Assembly (NCBI GenBank): GCA_016794345.1
Contig: JAEUKE010000136.1
Location: 46,278 to 110,277, forward strand
Reading direction: 5' to 3'
From: Myxococcales bacterium
GTDB lineage: Bacteria; Myxococcota_A; Polyangia; Polyangiales; Polyangiaceae
Length of the DNA: 64,000 nt
Positions 24,787-33,207 of this stretch are shown in pieces (the stretch's first letter is position 1; each line of letters begins with the position of its first letter). The notes under the pieces were generated by a model. The model had not been told where the DNA came from. It saw only the letters and a list, made by a program, of their open reading frames with translations, and did not search any database. A program made the translations under genes and the position numbers.

Positions 24787-25266
24787 TCAGCCGTACGAGA
24801 TGTCGAGGACCTCGTAGAGGCGCTCGCCTGCCGGCAGGCGAACCTTCACTTCGTCCCCGACGACATGACCGAGCAGCGCGCGCGCGAGCGGCGAGGCCAC
24901 GGAGATGCGCCCCTCGTCCAGGTTGGCCTCTTCCGGACCGACGATCTGGTAGTTGGTCTCCTCGCCGGTGTCGATGTTCGAGAGCTTCAGCTTGGCCCCG
25001 AACTGGACCTTGTTGCTCCTGATCTTCGTGGGGTCGATCACCTCGGCGCGCGAGAGCGTCTGCTCGATGTGCGTGATGCGCGCCACGATCATCCCCTGGC
25101 GCTCGCGCGCGGCGTGATACTCCGCGTTCTCGCTCAGGTCCCCGTGCTCGCGCGCGGTGCCGATGTCCTTCACGACCTGAGGCAGCTCGATCTCCTTCAG
25201 GCGCTTCAGCTCCTCGCGCAGGCGCGCTTGACCCTCGGGGGTCATGGGGACTTTCTCGGAGGACAT
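24787..25266 (-). CDS. greA: transcription elongation factor GreA
   Basis: Rescues backtracked RNA polymerase by stimulating cleavage of the nascent RNA 3' end. 159 aa, the normal length. An N-terminal coiled coil (residues about 8-75) bears the tip DLSENAEYHAARERQ, whose acidic residues enter the polymerase secondary channel; a C-terminal FKBP-like domain follows (ISVASPLARALLGHVVGDEV). Start ATG at 25266 (MSSEKVPMTPEG). It lies between a lipoprotein gene (32-base gap) and the membrane phosphatase-like gene (13-base gap) in the minus-strand operon. Confidence 0.97.
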   Translation of the reverse strand: MSSEKVPMTPEGQARLREELKRLKEIELPQVVKDIGTAREHGDLSENAEYHAARERQGMIVARITHIEQTLSRAEVIDPTKIRSNKVQFGAKLKLSNIDTGEETNYQIVGPEEANLDEGRISVASPLARALLGHVVGDEVKVRLPAGERLYEVLDISYG

Positions 25267-25298
25267 GGCGGATTCGTAGACCAGGTCGGAGGCGAGCG

Positions 25299-25841
25299 CT
25301 ACTCCTGGGCAGGCGCGGGCGGCGAGGCGGACGCGCTCGGGGCCGGCGCAGCAGGGGGCTCGGCCGCCTCGGCGCTCGCCGTGGCGGCGGCTGACCTCGT
25401 CAGCACCGGCGCGGCGGGGGCCGAGGCGGGCGCGGCGGCGACACCGGTGACCTCACCGCGCAGGACGACACGGCCCGTGGGCTTCGTCGCCTCCGGCGTC
25501 GGCTCGATCGTCACGAAGAGCTCGAGCTCGGTGTGCGTCGTCTTGAACGTGAGCCAGCCCTTCAGCTCCGGGGTCGGCTTGAAGGCGCCCACGTTCTCGG
25601 CTTCGCCGACCGGACCAGGCCCGAGGGGCCTGATCCACACGACGTAGGCGACGGCTTCGGGCGAGAGCTTCCCCGGATCGCCCATGTGGAGCGTGCTGAG
25701 ATCGATATCGAGCCCGCCGTCCTTGCGCGCCGAGACCATGACCTGGCCTTCGGCGAACGGGATCGAAGGATCCGCCGTCAGGGGGTAGACCGTCCCGCAG
25801 CCCGCGAGGAGGAGCGCGAGCGCCAAAACGAGGCGCCTCAT
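25299..25841 (-). CDS. putative lipoprotein
   Basis: 180 residues of unknown function. The N-terminus MRRLVLALALLLAGCGTVYP is a textbook lipoprotein signal with lipobox LAGC (Cys15). The mature part contains a beta-rich region (VAYVVWIRPLGPGPVGEAE, WLTFKTTHTELELFVTIEPT) of about 90 residues, followed by an Ala/Pro/Ser-rich tail of about 50 residues. Asp2 is absent after the Cys (Gly follows), so outer-membrane sorting would be expected under E. coli rules. First lipoprotein of the greA-bamB operon. Confidence 0.75.
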   Translation of the reverse strand: MRRLVLALALLLAGCGTVYPLTADPSIPFAEGQVMVSARKDGGLDIDLSTLHMGDPGKLSPEAVAYVVWIRPLGPGPVGEAENVGAFKPTPELKGWLTFKTTHTELELFVTIEPTPEATKPTGRVVLRGEVTGVAAAPASAPAAPVLTRSAAATASAEAAEPPAAPAPSASASPPAPAQE

Positions 25842-25899
25842 GTCTCGCGGATTAGCGCACGCAGCGACGGCCGGCCAAGTTTCGTCCGCGGGCCGGGCA

Positions 25900-26943
25900 T
25901 CAAGCGGCGGTGTGCCACTCCGGCGGCAGGTCCAGGAACCCTTCGTTGCACAGGTACTCGTAGGCCCCGCCCGAGAGCTCCCCGCAGATCATGCTGAAGA
26001 TCTCGGGGTTCGTGATGAACGCGATCGTCTCTTTCCGGGTGTGCTCGGCGGTGTCGGCGAGGCGCGTCACGAGCTCGTCCTCGACGAACGAGACGAGGCG
26101 CACCATGAGCCTTCGCTCGAACGCCGAGCGGAAGCGAGGGAACGCCGCCTGCGTGATCTTGTACCCGAACGCCTTGCCCTCGGCGCTCCCCGACTGCACG
26201 ATCACCTCGTGCGCGAGCTCCCCGGTGGCCCGGGGCAAGACCGTCGAGACGAAGTCGACGAGGACGGCGTTGAACGTGCCGACGATGCGCTTGAGCTCCG
26301 TGCTCTTGCGGGCCAAAAACGCGTCTTGCATGTCCTTGGTGAGCTTCTGCAAGAGCTCGAAGCTCCGCTCGCGCGTCTCCTGCGAGGCGAACTCGAAGTT
26401 CTGGAGCTCGTTGTGCATTCGGTGGTGGTACCGCGTGAGGAGGTAGAAGAGCGCCTGCTCTCCGTGCTGGATGACCTTGGTGGTCCCGGTCTCCCCTCCC
26501 CGGGTGCGCTCGTGGAGCTCGGACTGGAAGAAGAGGCGGGCGAGGCTACGGAGCGAGGCCTTGATCCGCTTCTCGATGATGAGCGACGGCGCACCCGCCG
26601 GAAGCAGGCGGGCGAGCAAGCTCCGCAGCGTCCGCTCCTGCTGGGCGGCGACGTCCCCCGAGTCCCCGGGCCGCGGCGCCGAGGGAGCCATGCTCTCCTG
26701 CATCTGCTTGAGCTGGGCCACGACCGAGGCCGTGATGGCGTCGAGCTCCGGGTTGGTCTCGAGATCGGCCTTGTAGTGGACGATACGCGCCTGCACCTGC
26801 TCCTCGAGGAGCCCGATCGCCATTTCCGCGATCCTGTCCTTCGAGTCCTGGCTGATCGTCTGCCCGGGCGCCGGCGCTGCGATGGCGACGCGCGGAGGCG
26901 GCGGGGGCGGAGGCTTGCGCGGTGGCTGCCGGTCGTTCGTCAT
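25900..26943 (-). CDS. conserved-looking helical protein of unknown function
   Basis: 347 residues, not recognised. A Pro-rich N-terminus (RKPPPPPPPRVAIAAPAPG) precedes a long, mainly helical region without signal peptide or membrane segments. There are no catalytic signatures or Cys clusters that suggest an enzyme. Charged/hydrophobic periodicity (for example IAEMAIGLLEEQVQARIVHY, and QNFEFASQETRERSFELLQK) suggests coiled-coil or bundle packing. ATG at 26943; it may be the first gene of the operon that runs down to 18790, since the next gene starts only 58 bases after its stop. Divergent from the lipoprotein gene at 27051. Confidence 0.65.
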   Translation of the reverse strand: MTNDRQPPRKPPPPPPPRVAIAAPAPGQTISQDSKDRIAEMAIGLLEEQVQARIVHYKADLETNPELDAITASVVAQLKQMQESMAPSAPRPGDSGDVAAQQERTLRSLLARLLPAGAPSLIIEKRIKASLRSLARLFFQSELHERTRGGETGTTKVIQHGEQALFYLLTRYHHRMHNELQNFEFASQETRERSFELLQKLTKDMQDAFLARKSTELKRIVGTFNAVLVDFVSTVLPRATGELAHEVIVQSGSAEGKAFGYKITQAAFPRFRSAFERRLMVRLVSFVEDELVTRLADTAEHTRKETIAFITNPEIFSMICGELSGGAYEYLCNEGFLDLPPEWHTAA

Positions 26944-27050
26944 CGAGCCCGAGGATAGCCCATCACGCGTGGGTGAAGCCTGGAGGCTACGAAGCCGTCG
27001 CGGGCAACGGGAATTCGACGAAGACGCCGCGATGCGGTAAGCCGGCCCCG

Positions 27051-28427
27051 ATGCGAAGCTCTCCCATCGCTGCGTGGGCCCTCGTCGCCGCTCTCTTCGG
27101 GTGCGCGGGCGAGAAGCAAGACCCCGTCACGACGTCCTCGTCCGGAGCCGCGAGCACGGCGACGGGTCCGGCGGCGAGCGGCGCAGGCCCGAGCTCTGCG
27201 ACCCCGGCGACGAGCGCGTCTTCCGCGGCGGCCCCCGCTGCCTCGCCGGCGATCAAGAACGTCCTCGTGCTCGGCATCGACAGCATGCGGGCGGACCGCA
27301 TGCCGTACTCCAACTACCCGGCCGACGTGATGCCGACCATCAAGGAGTTCGAGAAGACCGCGGTCTCGTACACGCGGTTCTCGGCCCTCTCCTCCTACAC
27401 GGCGCAGACGCTCGGCGGCTTCCTGGGCGCGCGTTACCCGAGCGAGCTCAAGCGCAGCGGCTACTTCTTCGCGGCGTACCCGGAGGACGAGCTCATGTTC
27501 CCCGAGCTCTTGCAGAAGGCGGGCGTGCGCACCATGAGCGCCGGCGCCCACTTCTATTTCGCCAAGGAGAAGGCCGGCTTCCACCAGGGCTTCGACGTCT
27601 ACGAGCTCGTCCCGGGCTTGAAGAAGAGCAACACCACCGACGAGAACATCACGAGCCCCGCCCACACCGAGATCATCCTCAAGCACCTCGGCGACAAGGC
27701 CAACAACGGCGGCCGCTTCTTCGCCTTCTACCACCTCCTCGATCCCCACGATCAGTACATGGGGCACCCCGAGGGGAAGGACTTCGGCCGCGGCGCCGAG
27801 AAGCTCTACGACGGCGAGCTCTACTTCACCGACATGCACGTGAAGAAGATCCTCGACTTCGTCGACTCGCAGCCGTGGGGCAAAGAGACCATGGTCGTCA
27901 TCACGAGCGACCACGGCGACGCCTTCGGCGAGCACAAGATGTACAGGCACGGCTTCGAGCTGTGGAACGTGCTCACCCACGTGCCGCTCATGATCCGCGC
28001 GCCGGGGCTCAAGCCGCGCCGCATCGACGAGCCGCGCAGCATGATCGATCTCGCCCCGACCATCCTGGAGGTCTTCGGCGTGACGCCCGACCCGAGCTTC
28101 CAGGGCCAGAGCCTCATGCCGGAGCTGAAGGGCGGCGACGCGGCGGCTCGCGACGTGATCAGCGATCTCGCCCGCACCGGCGACAACGACCGGCGGCGCA
28201 CGCTCATCCGCGGCAACTGGAAGATCATCGAGCTCGGCAACGCGGACGGCTTCCAGCTCTTCGATCTCAAGGCCGATCCCGAGGAGAAAAACGACCTGGC
28301 CCGCAAGGAGAAGGCCAAGCTCGAGGAGATGCGCGCCGCGCTCAAGGACGCCGAGGGCAAGATCAAGGAGATCTGCCCGAAGATGACCGAGAAGCTGAAG
28401 GGCAAGAAGAAGGGCAAGCCCTGCTGA
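27051..28427 (+). CDS. alkaline-phosphatase-superfamily (sulfatase-like) lipoprotein
   Basis: 458 residues. Signal peptide with lipobox LFGC, then an Ala/Ser/Thr/Gly linker of about 45 residues, so it is exposed outside the inner membrane. The catalytic domain starts at VLVLGIDSMRADRMPYSN (metal Asp), with the nucleophile region SSYTAQTLGGFLGARYP and the second metal site VVITSDHGDAFGEHKMYRHG. Aligning GARYP with the sulfatase TGRYP places Thr117 at the Cys/Ser nucleophile position. Thr is unusual for sulfatases and suggests a phosphohydrolase or phosphotransferase, or loss of activity. The C-terminus is Lys-rich. Only distantly similar to the membrane protein at 21651. Confidence 0.8.
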   Translation: MRSSPIAAWALVAALFGCAGEKQDPVTTSSSGAASTATGPAASGAGPSSATPATSASSAAAPAASPAIKNVLVLGIDSMRADRMPYSNYPADVMPTIKEFEKTAVSYTRFSALSSYTAQTLGGFLGARYPSELKRSGYFFAAYPEDELMFPELLQKAGVRTMSAGAHFYFAKEKAGFHQGFDVYELVPGLKKSNTTDENITSPAHTEIILKHLGDKANNGGRFFAFYHLLDPHDQYMGHPEGKDFGRGAEKLYDGELYFTDMHVKKILDFVDSQPWGKETMVVITSDHGDAFGEHKMYRHGFELWNVLTHVPLMIRAPGLKPRRIDEPRSMIDLAPTILEVFGVTPDPSFQGQSLMPELKGGDAAARDVISDLARTGDNDRRRTLIRGNWKIIELGNADGFQLFDLKADPEEKNDLARKEKAKLEEMRAALKDAEGKIKEICPKMTEKLKGKKKGKPC

Positions 28428-28436
28428 ACGAGGGCT

Positions 28437-29420
28437 TCAGCGCGCCGGCTCGATGACGATTTCGTCAGCCTGAGTCTCGTCCTCGGCGGCGCGCGCAACC
28501 ACCCGCATGCCGCCGCACTCGAGCCGGAGCACGTCGGGCGCGGTGACGGGTTTGGCGCACTCGGGCGACGGGCTCACCACCTTCTCGAAGGCCTGCGACA
28601 CGAAGTCCACGCCGCGCCCCACTGCCTCGATCCGGTCGCGGATGCTCTCGCTCCGGCGCTCGGTCTTGGCAAACGTCTCGTCGAGCCGCGAGAACAGCTG
28701 CTCGCCGGTGATCGTCGCCCGGAGCGGGATGCGCCGCTCGTCGAGGGCGAGCTCGACCAGGAACGCGAGCTCGCGATCCTCGAGCCGCTTGCCCGTCGGG
28801 ATGGCGAACGGCAGCGTCTGATCCTTCGCGCAGACGAGCGCGGCGGAGGCGGGCGCGCCGGACCCGTCCGCCGGGCCGCAGCTCGGCTCGGGCAGCGAGA
28901 GCGAAAACGCGATCACGAGATCCTTCGGGCCCTCCGCGAGCGGAGAGCGGTAGGCCGCGGGGTCCATCGTGATCTCCAGCCAGCGGAGGAGCCCGCTCTG
29001 CGCGGCGGCGCGCGACTCGGACGCGGCCGCCAGGCGCTCGCGTGTCGTGGCTGCCGCCTCGAGGAGCGGGTCGCGGCCGCGCCGCTCCTCGATCACCCGC
29101 AGGCGGCTCCGCGCCTCCGCGGCGTGTGGGCCGCGCGGCAGGGCCTTCAAGTAGTCGCGCAGGCCCTTCTCGCTGGTCTCGCGCGTGGCGAAGAAGACCG
29201 GCTCGGCCTTATCGAAGTACTTGCGGACGCTCGCGGCGTACGCGCCGTCGGGGCGCTCCTCGAGGTAGCGGCCCGCGGCCGCGACGCGCTCGTCGAAGGT
29301 CTTGCCGACGCGCGTCTCGCGGTAGTCCGCGTGATCTCCGGGCGTCGAGCTGATCCAGCTGCACCCCGAGAGCAGCGCGAGCGCGGTCGCGAAGGCGGGG
29401 ACGATCGCCGCGCGTCTCAT
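28437..29420 (-). CDS. putative lipoprotein of the mutY operon
   Basis: 327 residues, unrecognised. Signal MRRAAIVPAFATALALLSGC ends in lipobox LSGC. The mature N-terminal half is helical with TPR-like spacing (YLEERPDGAYAASVRKYFDK, DYLKALPRGPHAAEARSRL); the C-terminal half is more beta-like with four Cys. The start at 29420 is fixed by an ATGA overlap with the stop of the upstream gene, so translation is coupled. It is the last gene of an overlapping four-gene operon and converges on the lipoprotein gene ending at 28427 with a 9-base gap. Confidence 0.75.
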   Translation of the reverse strand: MRRAAIVPAFATALALLSGCSWISSTPGDHADYRETRVGKTFDERVAAAGRYLEERPDGAYAASVRKYFDKAEPVFFATRETSEKGLRDYLKALPRGPHAAEARSRLRVIEERRGRDPLLEAAATTRERLAAASESRAAAQSGLLRWLEITMDPAAYRSPLAEGPKDLVIAFSLSLPEPSCGPADGSGAPASAALVCAKDQTLPFAIPTGKRLEDRELAFLVELALDERRIPLRATITGEQLFSRLDETFAKTERRSESIRDRIEAVGRGVDFVSQAFEKVVSPSPECAKPVTAPDVLRLECGGMRVVARAAEDETQADEIVIEPAR

Positions 29421-29806
29421 TCGTCGTCGCCTCGCTTCGGCTGGCCGTCCGCGTCGAGCGGGCAGAAGTCGCACTCGGTCGGGATCGTCGCCCCCTCGTC
29501 CGCCACGTAGCCGGCGTAGTCGTCGCAGCTCGCGACCTGCAGCGCGTCGAGGCAGACCTCCCCGTCGTGGACCAGCGGCGCGCAGCCCTCCGGGAAGGTC
29601 CCCACCACCGCGATGTCCGCGCAGGCGCGGTCACACTGCGCGGTGAAGATCGCGCACTCCGTGCACCGCGAGCAGTCGATGTATTGTTTGTTCGCGAAGA
29701 ACTTCGCTTCGTCGAGCAACACGGCCTCCTGGCCGCAGCTGCCGATGTTGCCGGCGGTGGGCGCGAGGCAAAAGAGGAGGAGGAGAAGTCCGGCGGCGCG
29801 CTTCAT
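29417..29806 (-). CDS. small Cys-rich lipoprotein
   Basis: 129 residues of unknown function. The N-terminus MKRAAGLLLLLFCLAPTAGN leads to lipobox IGSC. The mature part has ten further Cys, several spaced CxxC or CxxxC (CSRCTECAIFTAQCDRAC, CDFCPLD), suggesting disulfides or a metal site. The start overlaps the upstream stop by ATGA at 29803-29806 and its own stop overlaps the next start in the same way. Translational coupling on both sides implies expression in fixed ratio with its neighbours. Confidence 0.75.
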   Translation of the reverse strand: MKRAAGLLLLLFCLAPTAGNIGSCGQEAVLLDEAKFFANKQYIDCSRCTECAIFTAQCDRACADIAVVGTFPEGCAPLVHDGEVCLDALQVASCDDYAGYVADEGATIPTECDFCPLDADGQPKRGDDE

Positions 29807-30444
29807 GGCAGGAATTCGTAGTCGGCGATGACGCCGAGCTGCAGCGACAGGACGGGCACGACGCTGTATTGCTCGGTGAGGGTCGCGGCGCCGTAGAACA
29901 GGTCGAACACCAGCTCGCTCGTCAAGCCGAGGCCGGAGAGGAAAAACCAGCTGAAGCTGCCGGCGACCTCGCCCCCGACGTTCGGATCGGGCGAAAGCAG
30001 GATCGCTGGGCCCAGCCGACCGTAGGCCATGAAGGGCTCATCGGCGCGATAGAGCACGACGTACGAGGGGGCGACGAAGGGTTGCACGACCCCTTCGACG
30101 CTGCTGCCCACGTGGACCGAGACGCCCTGCTGGATCCCGTTCGGCGCGCCGAACCCCAGGGTCGCGCCCACGTCGAGGTAGGTCGCCGTGAGGGACGCGC
30201 TCGCGGCGTCGTCCCCGAGCACGGTCGAGAGCCGGTACGGGTTCGAGAAGCGCACGCCCTTGCCGACGCTGAAGGTCCCGAACACGCGCGCGTAGAAGCC
30301 GGGCTCCGCCTCGAGCCGGCGCACCGTGGCGGGGCTCGGTTGTTTGCTCTCCCCCGTGGGCTCGGCGGCTGCCGTCCCCGCGAGCGACGCGGCAACGACC
30401 ACGAGCGAGCTCGCGAGCACGCGCGGGAGTCGCGGGCTCAGCAC
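29803..30444 (-). CDS. putative outer-membrane or periplasmic beta-barrel protein
   Basis: 213 residues. A signal peptide (RVLASSLVVVAASLAGTAAA, cleaved after AAA-E) is followed by alternating polar/hydrophobic strands rich in Gly, Tyr, Phe and Val (FYARVFGTFSVGKGVRFSNP, LTSELVFDLFYGAATL, LSLQLGVIADYEFLP). The last residue is Pro, not the aromatic typical of Omp85-dependent barrels, though aromatic residues precede it. The start is GTG 30444, whose GTGCTGA overlaps the mutY stop, so it is coupled to mutY. Resembles general OmpA-like or porin-family small barrels; no firm family. Confidence 0.6.
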   Translation of the reverse strand: MLSPRLPRVLASSLVVVAASLAGTAAAEPTGESKQPSPATVRRLEAEPGFYARVFGTFSVGKGVRFSNPYRLSTVLGDDAASASLTATYLDVGATLGFGAPNGIQQGVSVHVGSSVEGVVQPFVAPSYVVLYRADEPFMAYGRLGPAILLSPDPNVGGEVAGSFSWFFLSGLGLTSELVFDLFYGAATLTEQYSVVPVLSLQLGVIADYEFLP

Positions 30445-31496
30445 TCGGCCAGCTCCAGGATCTTCCGCGCGAGCGTGGAGAGGCCACGCGAGCCGGAGGG
30501 CTCGGCGACGGCGACCTCCTCGTAGGGCGGGATGGGTCGAAGCGGCGCCCGGATCCGAGCGCGCTTCACGGACACATCGAGCACGCGGTGGGTCAAGACG
30601 TGCCTCACCGACCCGAGATCGGCGCCGAGCTCGAGCCCACCTGCCAGGAGCGTCTTCTTCGCGCGGGGGCCCGTCGCCTCGGTCATCGGCGGCTCCCAGA
30701 GGCCGCCGTACAGACCGTCGTAGGGGCGGCGCGCCAGCACGAAGCCCCTGCCCTTGCCCTCTCCTGCGATGGCGGCGGTGAGCCGGACGACGGGGGCTTC
30801 TCGCTTCTTGGTCACGATCGGCAGATCGTTCTCGCGCCCGGCGCGGCGCGCCACACACACGTCGGCGAGCGGGCACGACGAGCAAGCCGGCGAGCGCGGG
30901 GTGCAGACTGTCGCCCCGAGCTCCATCATGGCCTGGTTGTGGTCGCCGGGGCGGTCCGCTGGCACGAGCGCGTCCGCCAGCGGTGCCAGCTTGCGCGCGG
31001 CCTGCGCCGTCCCGATGGGCACCTCCAGGGCGAAGAGGCGGCAGAGGACACGGGCGACGTTTCCGTCCACGGCGCTCGCTCGCTCGCCGAACGCGATGCT
31101 CGCGACGGCCCCTGCAGTGTACGCGCCGACGCCGGGGAGATCGCTCAACCCCTTGGCAGTCCGCGGGATGGCGCCGCCGTGTCGCTCGTCCACCTCACGC
31201 GCGGCGGCGTGCATCGCGCGGGCGCGCCGGTAGTAGCCGAGCCCGGCCCACGCCGAGAGGACGTCGGCCGTGGGGGCGGCGGCGAGCGCGCGGATCGTCG
31301 GAAAGCGCTCGAGGAAGCGGCCGTAAAAAGCCTTCACCGTCTCGACGCGCGTCTGCTGGAGCATGATCTCGCTCACCCAGATCGCGTAAGGGTCGCGCGA
31401 GCCGCGCCACGGCAGCTCCCGCGCGTGGGCGTCGAACCACCGCAAGAGCGCGGCCGAGAGCGCCTCGGCGTCCTTCTTTTCGGGGATCGCGATCAT
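30438..31496 (-). CDS. mutY: A/G-specific adenine glycosylase MutY
   Basis: Removes adenine mispaired with 8-oxoguanine (base-excision repair). 352 aa, typical length. The N-terminal helix-hairpin-helix glycosylase domain shows SEIMLQQTRVETV with the catalytic Glu, the hairpin LPGVGAYTAGAVASIAFG and the catalytic Asp in AVDGNVARVL. The [4Fe-4S] ligands are visible as C-x6-C-x2-C-x5-C in CTPRSPACSSCPLADVC. A C-terminal NUDIX-like domain follows (residues about 235-350) for 8-oxoG recognition. It heads a tightly overlapping operon with three envelope-protein genes, an odd partner set for a repair enzyme. Confidence 0.96.
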   Translation of the reverse strand: MIAIPEKKDAEALSAALLRWFDAHARELPWRGSRDPYAIWVSEIMLQQTRVETVKAFYGRFLERFPTIRALAAAPTADVLSAWAGLGYYRRARAMHAAAREVDERHGGAIPRTAKGLSDLPGVGAYTAGAVASIAFGERASAVDGNVARVLCRLFALEVPIGTAQAARKLAPLADALVPADRPGDHNQAMMELGATVCTPRSPACSSCPLADVCVARRAGRENDLPIVTKKREAPVVRLTAAIAGEGKGRGFVLARRPYDGLYGGLWEPPMTEATGPRAKKTLLAGGLELGADLGSVRHVLTHRVLDVSVKRARIRAPLRPIPPYEEVAVAEPSGSRGLSTLARKILELAEC

Positions 31497-31539
31497 CCTG
31501 CTCTTCTCGACGGCGGGGCCCGAAGGTAACAGACGAGGC

Positions 31540-32142
31540 GTGAGATTTCGCGCCGCCTGTTCCCGGGCTGCGGCTCTCCTCTCGCTCTCGGGTGCCTGTT
31601 CCGAGCCGTCGCGCCCTTGGGAGGTGGAGGGTCAACGCGGCACCGATCCGCGCCTCGTCGCCCCGAGCGCCAGCGAAGCTGGGCCCGAGGGTTCGCCCGA
31701 GCCGGCCGAGCGTTCGCCTCGCGGCGGCCTCTTCGTGCGGTGCGCCGAAGGGCTCGTCCCTCCGCCCGATCCGCTCGTGGCCCTCACCAAGCTCACGCTC
31801 TCGTGTGGCCCCTCGACAGGCATGACCGCCGTCGGGGACGGCCCGACCGAGGGCGCGGTCGCCGATGGCTCGCCCGCCGTTCGCCTGCCGGTGTCCTGGC
31901 GGGCGGGCACCTGTTACCGGATCTTCGCCGTGGCCGACCTCGGGGTGGAGGATCTGGCGGTCGAGGTCCGCTCGAGCCGGGATGTCGTGATCGCCAGCGA
32001 TCACCGGTCCGATCGCGTCGCCCTCGTCCAGGACGACAGACCGGTTTGTCCGCCCGCGGACGACGACGTGGTGATCCAGGTCCAGGCCGTGAAGGGGCGT
32101 GGCGCTTTCGCTCTCGAGGTGTGGCAGCTCCCCGCCCATTGA
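31540..32142 (+). CDS. putative lipoprotein
   Basis: 200 residues, unrecognised. GTG start; N-terminus MRFRAACSRAAALLSLSGAC with a loose lipobox, then an acidic/Pro linker and a compact domain with four Cys (residues about 65-195) rich in beta strands (TCYRIFAVADLGVEDLAVEV, DDDVVIQVQAVKGRGAFALE). A TAACAG sequence 7 bases upstream may be the -10 element. Divergent from mutY with 43 bases between start codons. Confidence 0.65.
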   Translation: MRFRAACSRAAALLSLSGACSEPSRPWEVEGQRGTDPRLVAPSASEAGPEGSPEPAERSPRGGLFVRCAEGLVPPPDPLVALTKLTLSCGPSTGMTAVGDGPTEGAVADGSPAVRLPVSWRAGTCYRIFAVADLGVEDLAVEVRSSRDVVIASDHRSDRVALVQDDRPVCPPADDDVVIQVQAVKGRGAFALEVWQLPAH

Positions 32143-32174
32143 CACCGCGACCCTCGGGGAAGTAATCCCCTCGC

Positions 32175-32723
32175 GTGGCGGAAGACCGTGATGACGAAGC
32201 GCCCGGGGGTTCGGTCCCGCCGCCGCCACGTCCATCCTCGCCACCGCCCCCGCCTCCCCCCGCGGAGGAGCGCAAGCGCCTGTTCGAGCGCGCCGTCCCC
32301 GAGATCGTCAAGAAGGTCATCGAGCGAGCGGTCGAGAGCGGGGTCGAGAAGCTGACCGAGCTGAGCGAGAAGCCCGAGAGCCTGCGGAGCTTCGTGAGCG
32401 AGCTGCGCCTCCCGAAGGAGGTCATCGCGGACGTCTACGCCCAGATCGACGACACGAAGACCGGCCTGTACCGGGTGGTCGCCAAGGAGATCCGCGACGT
32501 GCTCGAGCACACGCAGGTGGCGGACGAGATCGTGAAGGTGCTCACCAAGCTCTCCTTCGAGATCAAGACGGAGATCCGTTTCGTGCCCAACGATCGAGCG
32601 GTGGACTCGAAGGAAGACACCGAAGGCGCCGAAGGCGCCGGTATCAAGCCGAAGGTCTCGACCGAGGTCACGGTGAAAGAGCGCGGGGCGGAAAAGCGAC
32701 CGACGAAGAAAGAAGATCGATGA
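32175..32723 (+). CDS. conserved-looking cytoplasmic protein of unknown function
   Basis: 182 residues. The Pro-rich N-terminus (PPPPRPSSPPPPPPPAEE) precedes a helical core (RLFERAVPEIVKKVIERAVE, FVSELRLPKEVIADVYAQID, GLYRVVAKEIRDVLEHT) and a charged C-terminus. No signal or membrane segment. The GTG start at 32175 is 32 bases after the upstream stop. Its stop overlaps the ATG of the next gene (ATGA at 32720-32723), so the two products are translationally coupled and may work together. Confidence 0.65.
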   Translation: MAEDRDDEAPGGSVPPPPRPSSPPPPPPPAEERKRLFERAVPEIVKKVIERAVESGVEKLTELSEKPESLRSFVSELRLPKEVIADVYAQIDDTKTGLYRVVAKEIRDVLEHTQVADEIVKVLTKLSFEIKTEIRFVPNDRAVDSKEDTEGAEGAGIKPKVSTEVTVKERGAEKRPTKKEDR

Positions 32724-33178
32724 TTGCGATCACCCCGAAGAAGCCGCGCACCGGCGGCGAGATCGACGCCTGGTGCACGAAGTGCCGGATGGACCTGAAC
32801 CATCGCATCGTTGCGATGGTGGGCGACGCCGTGAAACGCGTCGAGTGTCTGACCTGCGGCGGACAGCACAACTACCGGAAGCCCGCGAGCGAGCGGGATC
32901 AGCCCAAGGCGAGCGCGCCGCGCGCGGCGTCCGGGTCGTCCTCGCGCGCGAGCAGCGCACAAGCCACGCAGCGCTCGGCCCGCCTGACGTGGGAGAAGGC
33001 CATCGCCGGCCAGCCGCCGAACGCCTTCAAGCCTTACACCGTGGCCGCCACCTGGTCGCCCGGCGACCTGGTCCGCCACAAGAGCTTCGGCGACGGCGTC
33101 ATCGCGCGCATCATCGACCCGAAGAAGGTCGAGATCCTCTTCGAAGAGGGTCCGAAGACGATGGCCCAGGGCAGCTGA
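32720..33178 (+). CDS. zinc-ribbon-like protein with UvrD/PcrA-type C-terminal motif
   Basis: 152 residues. The N-terminus has two CxxC pairs, WCTKCRMD (Cys19, Cys22) and CLTCGGQH, arranged as a zinc ribbon. A Ser/Ala-rich linker follows. The C-terminal 45 residues (WSPGDLVRHKSFGDGVIARI, then KKVEILFEEGPKTMAQG) resemble the Tudor-like tail GDxVxHxxFGxGxV of PcrA/UvrD helicases, which binds RNA polymerase; transferring that function here is inference. ATG overlaps the stop of the preceding gene. Confidence 0.7.
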   Translation: MIAITPKKPRTGGEIDAWCTKCRMDLNHRIVAMVGDAVKRVECLTCGGQHNYRKPASERDQPKASAPRAASGSSSRASSAQATQRSARLTWEKAIAGQPPNAFKPYTVAATWSPGDLVRHKSFGDGVIARIIDPKKVEILFEEGPKTMAQGS

Positions 33179-33207
33179 GCCGCCAGAGCAGCTGAGCCGC
33201 CAGACCG

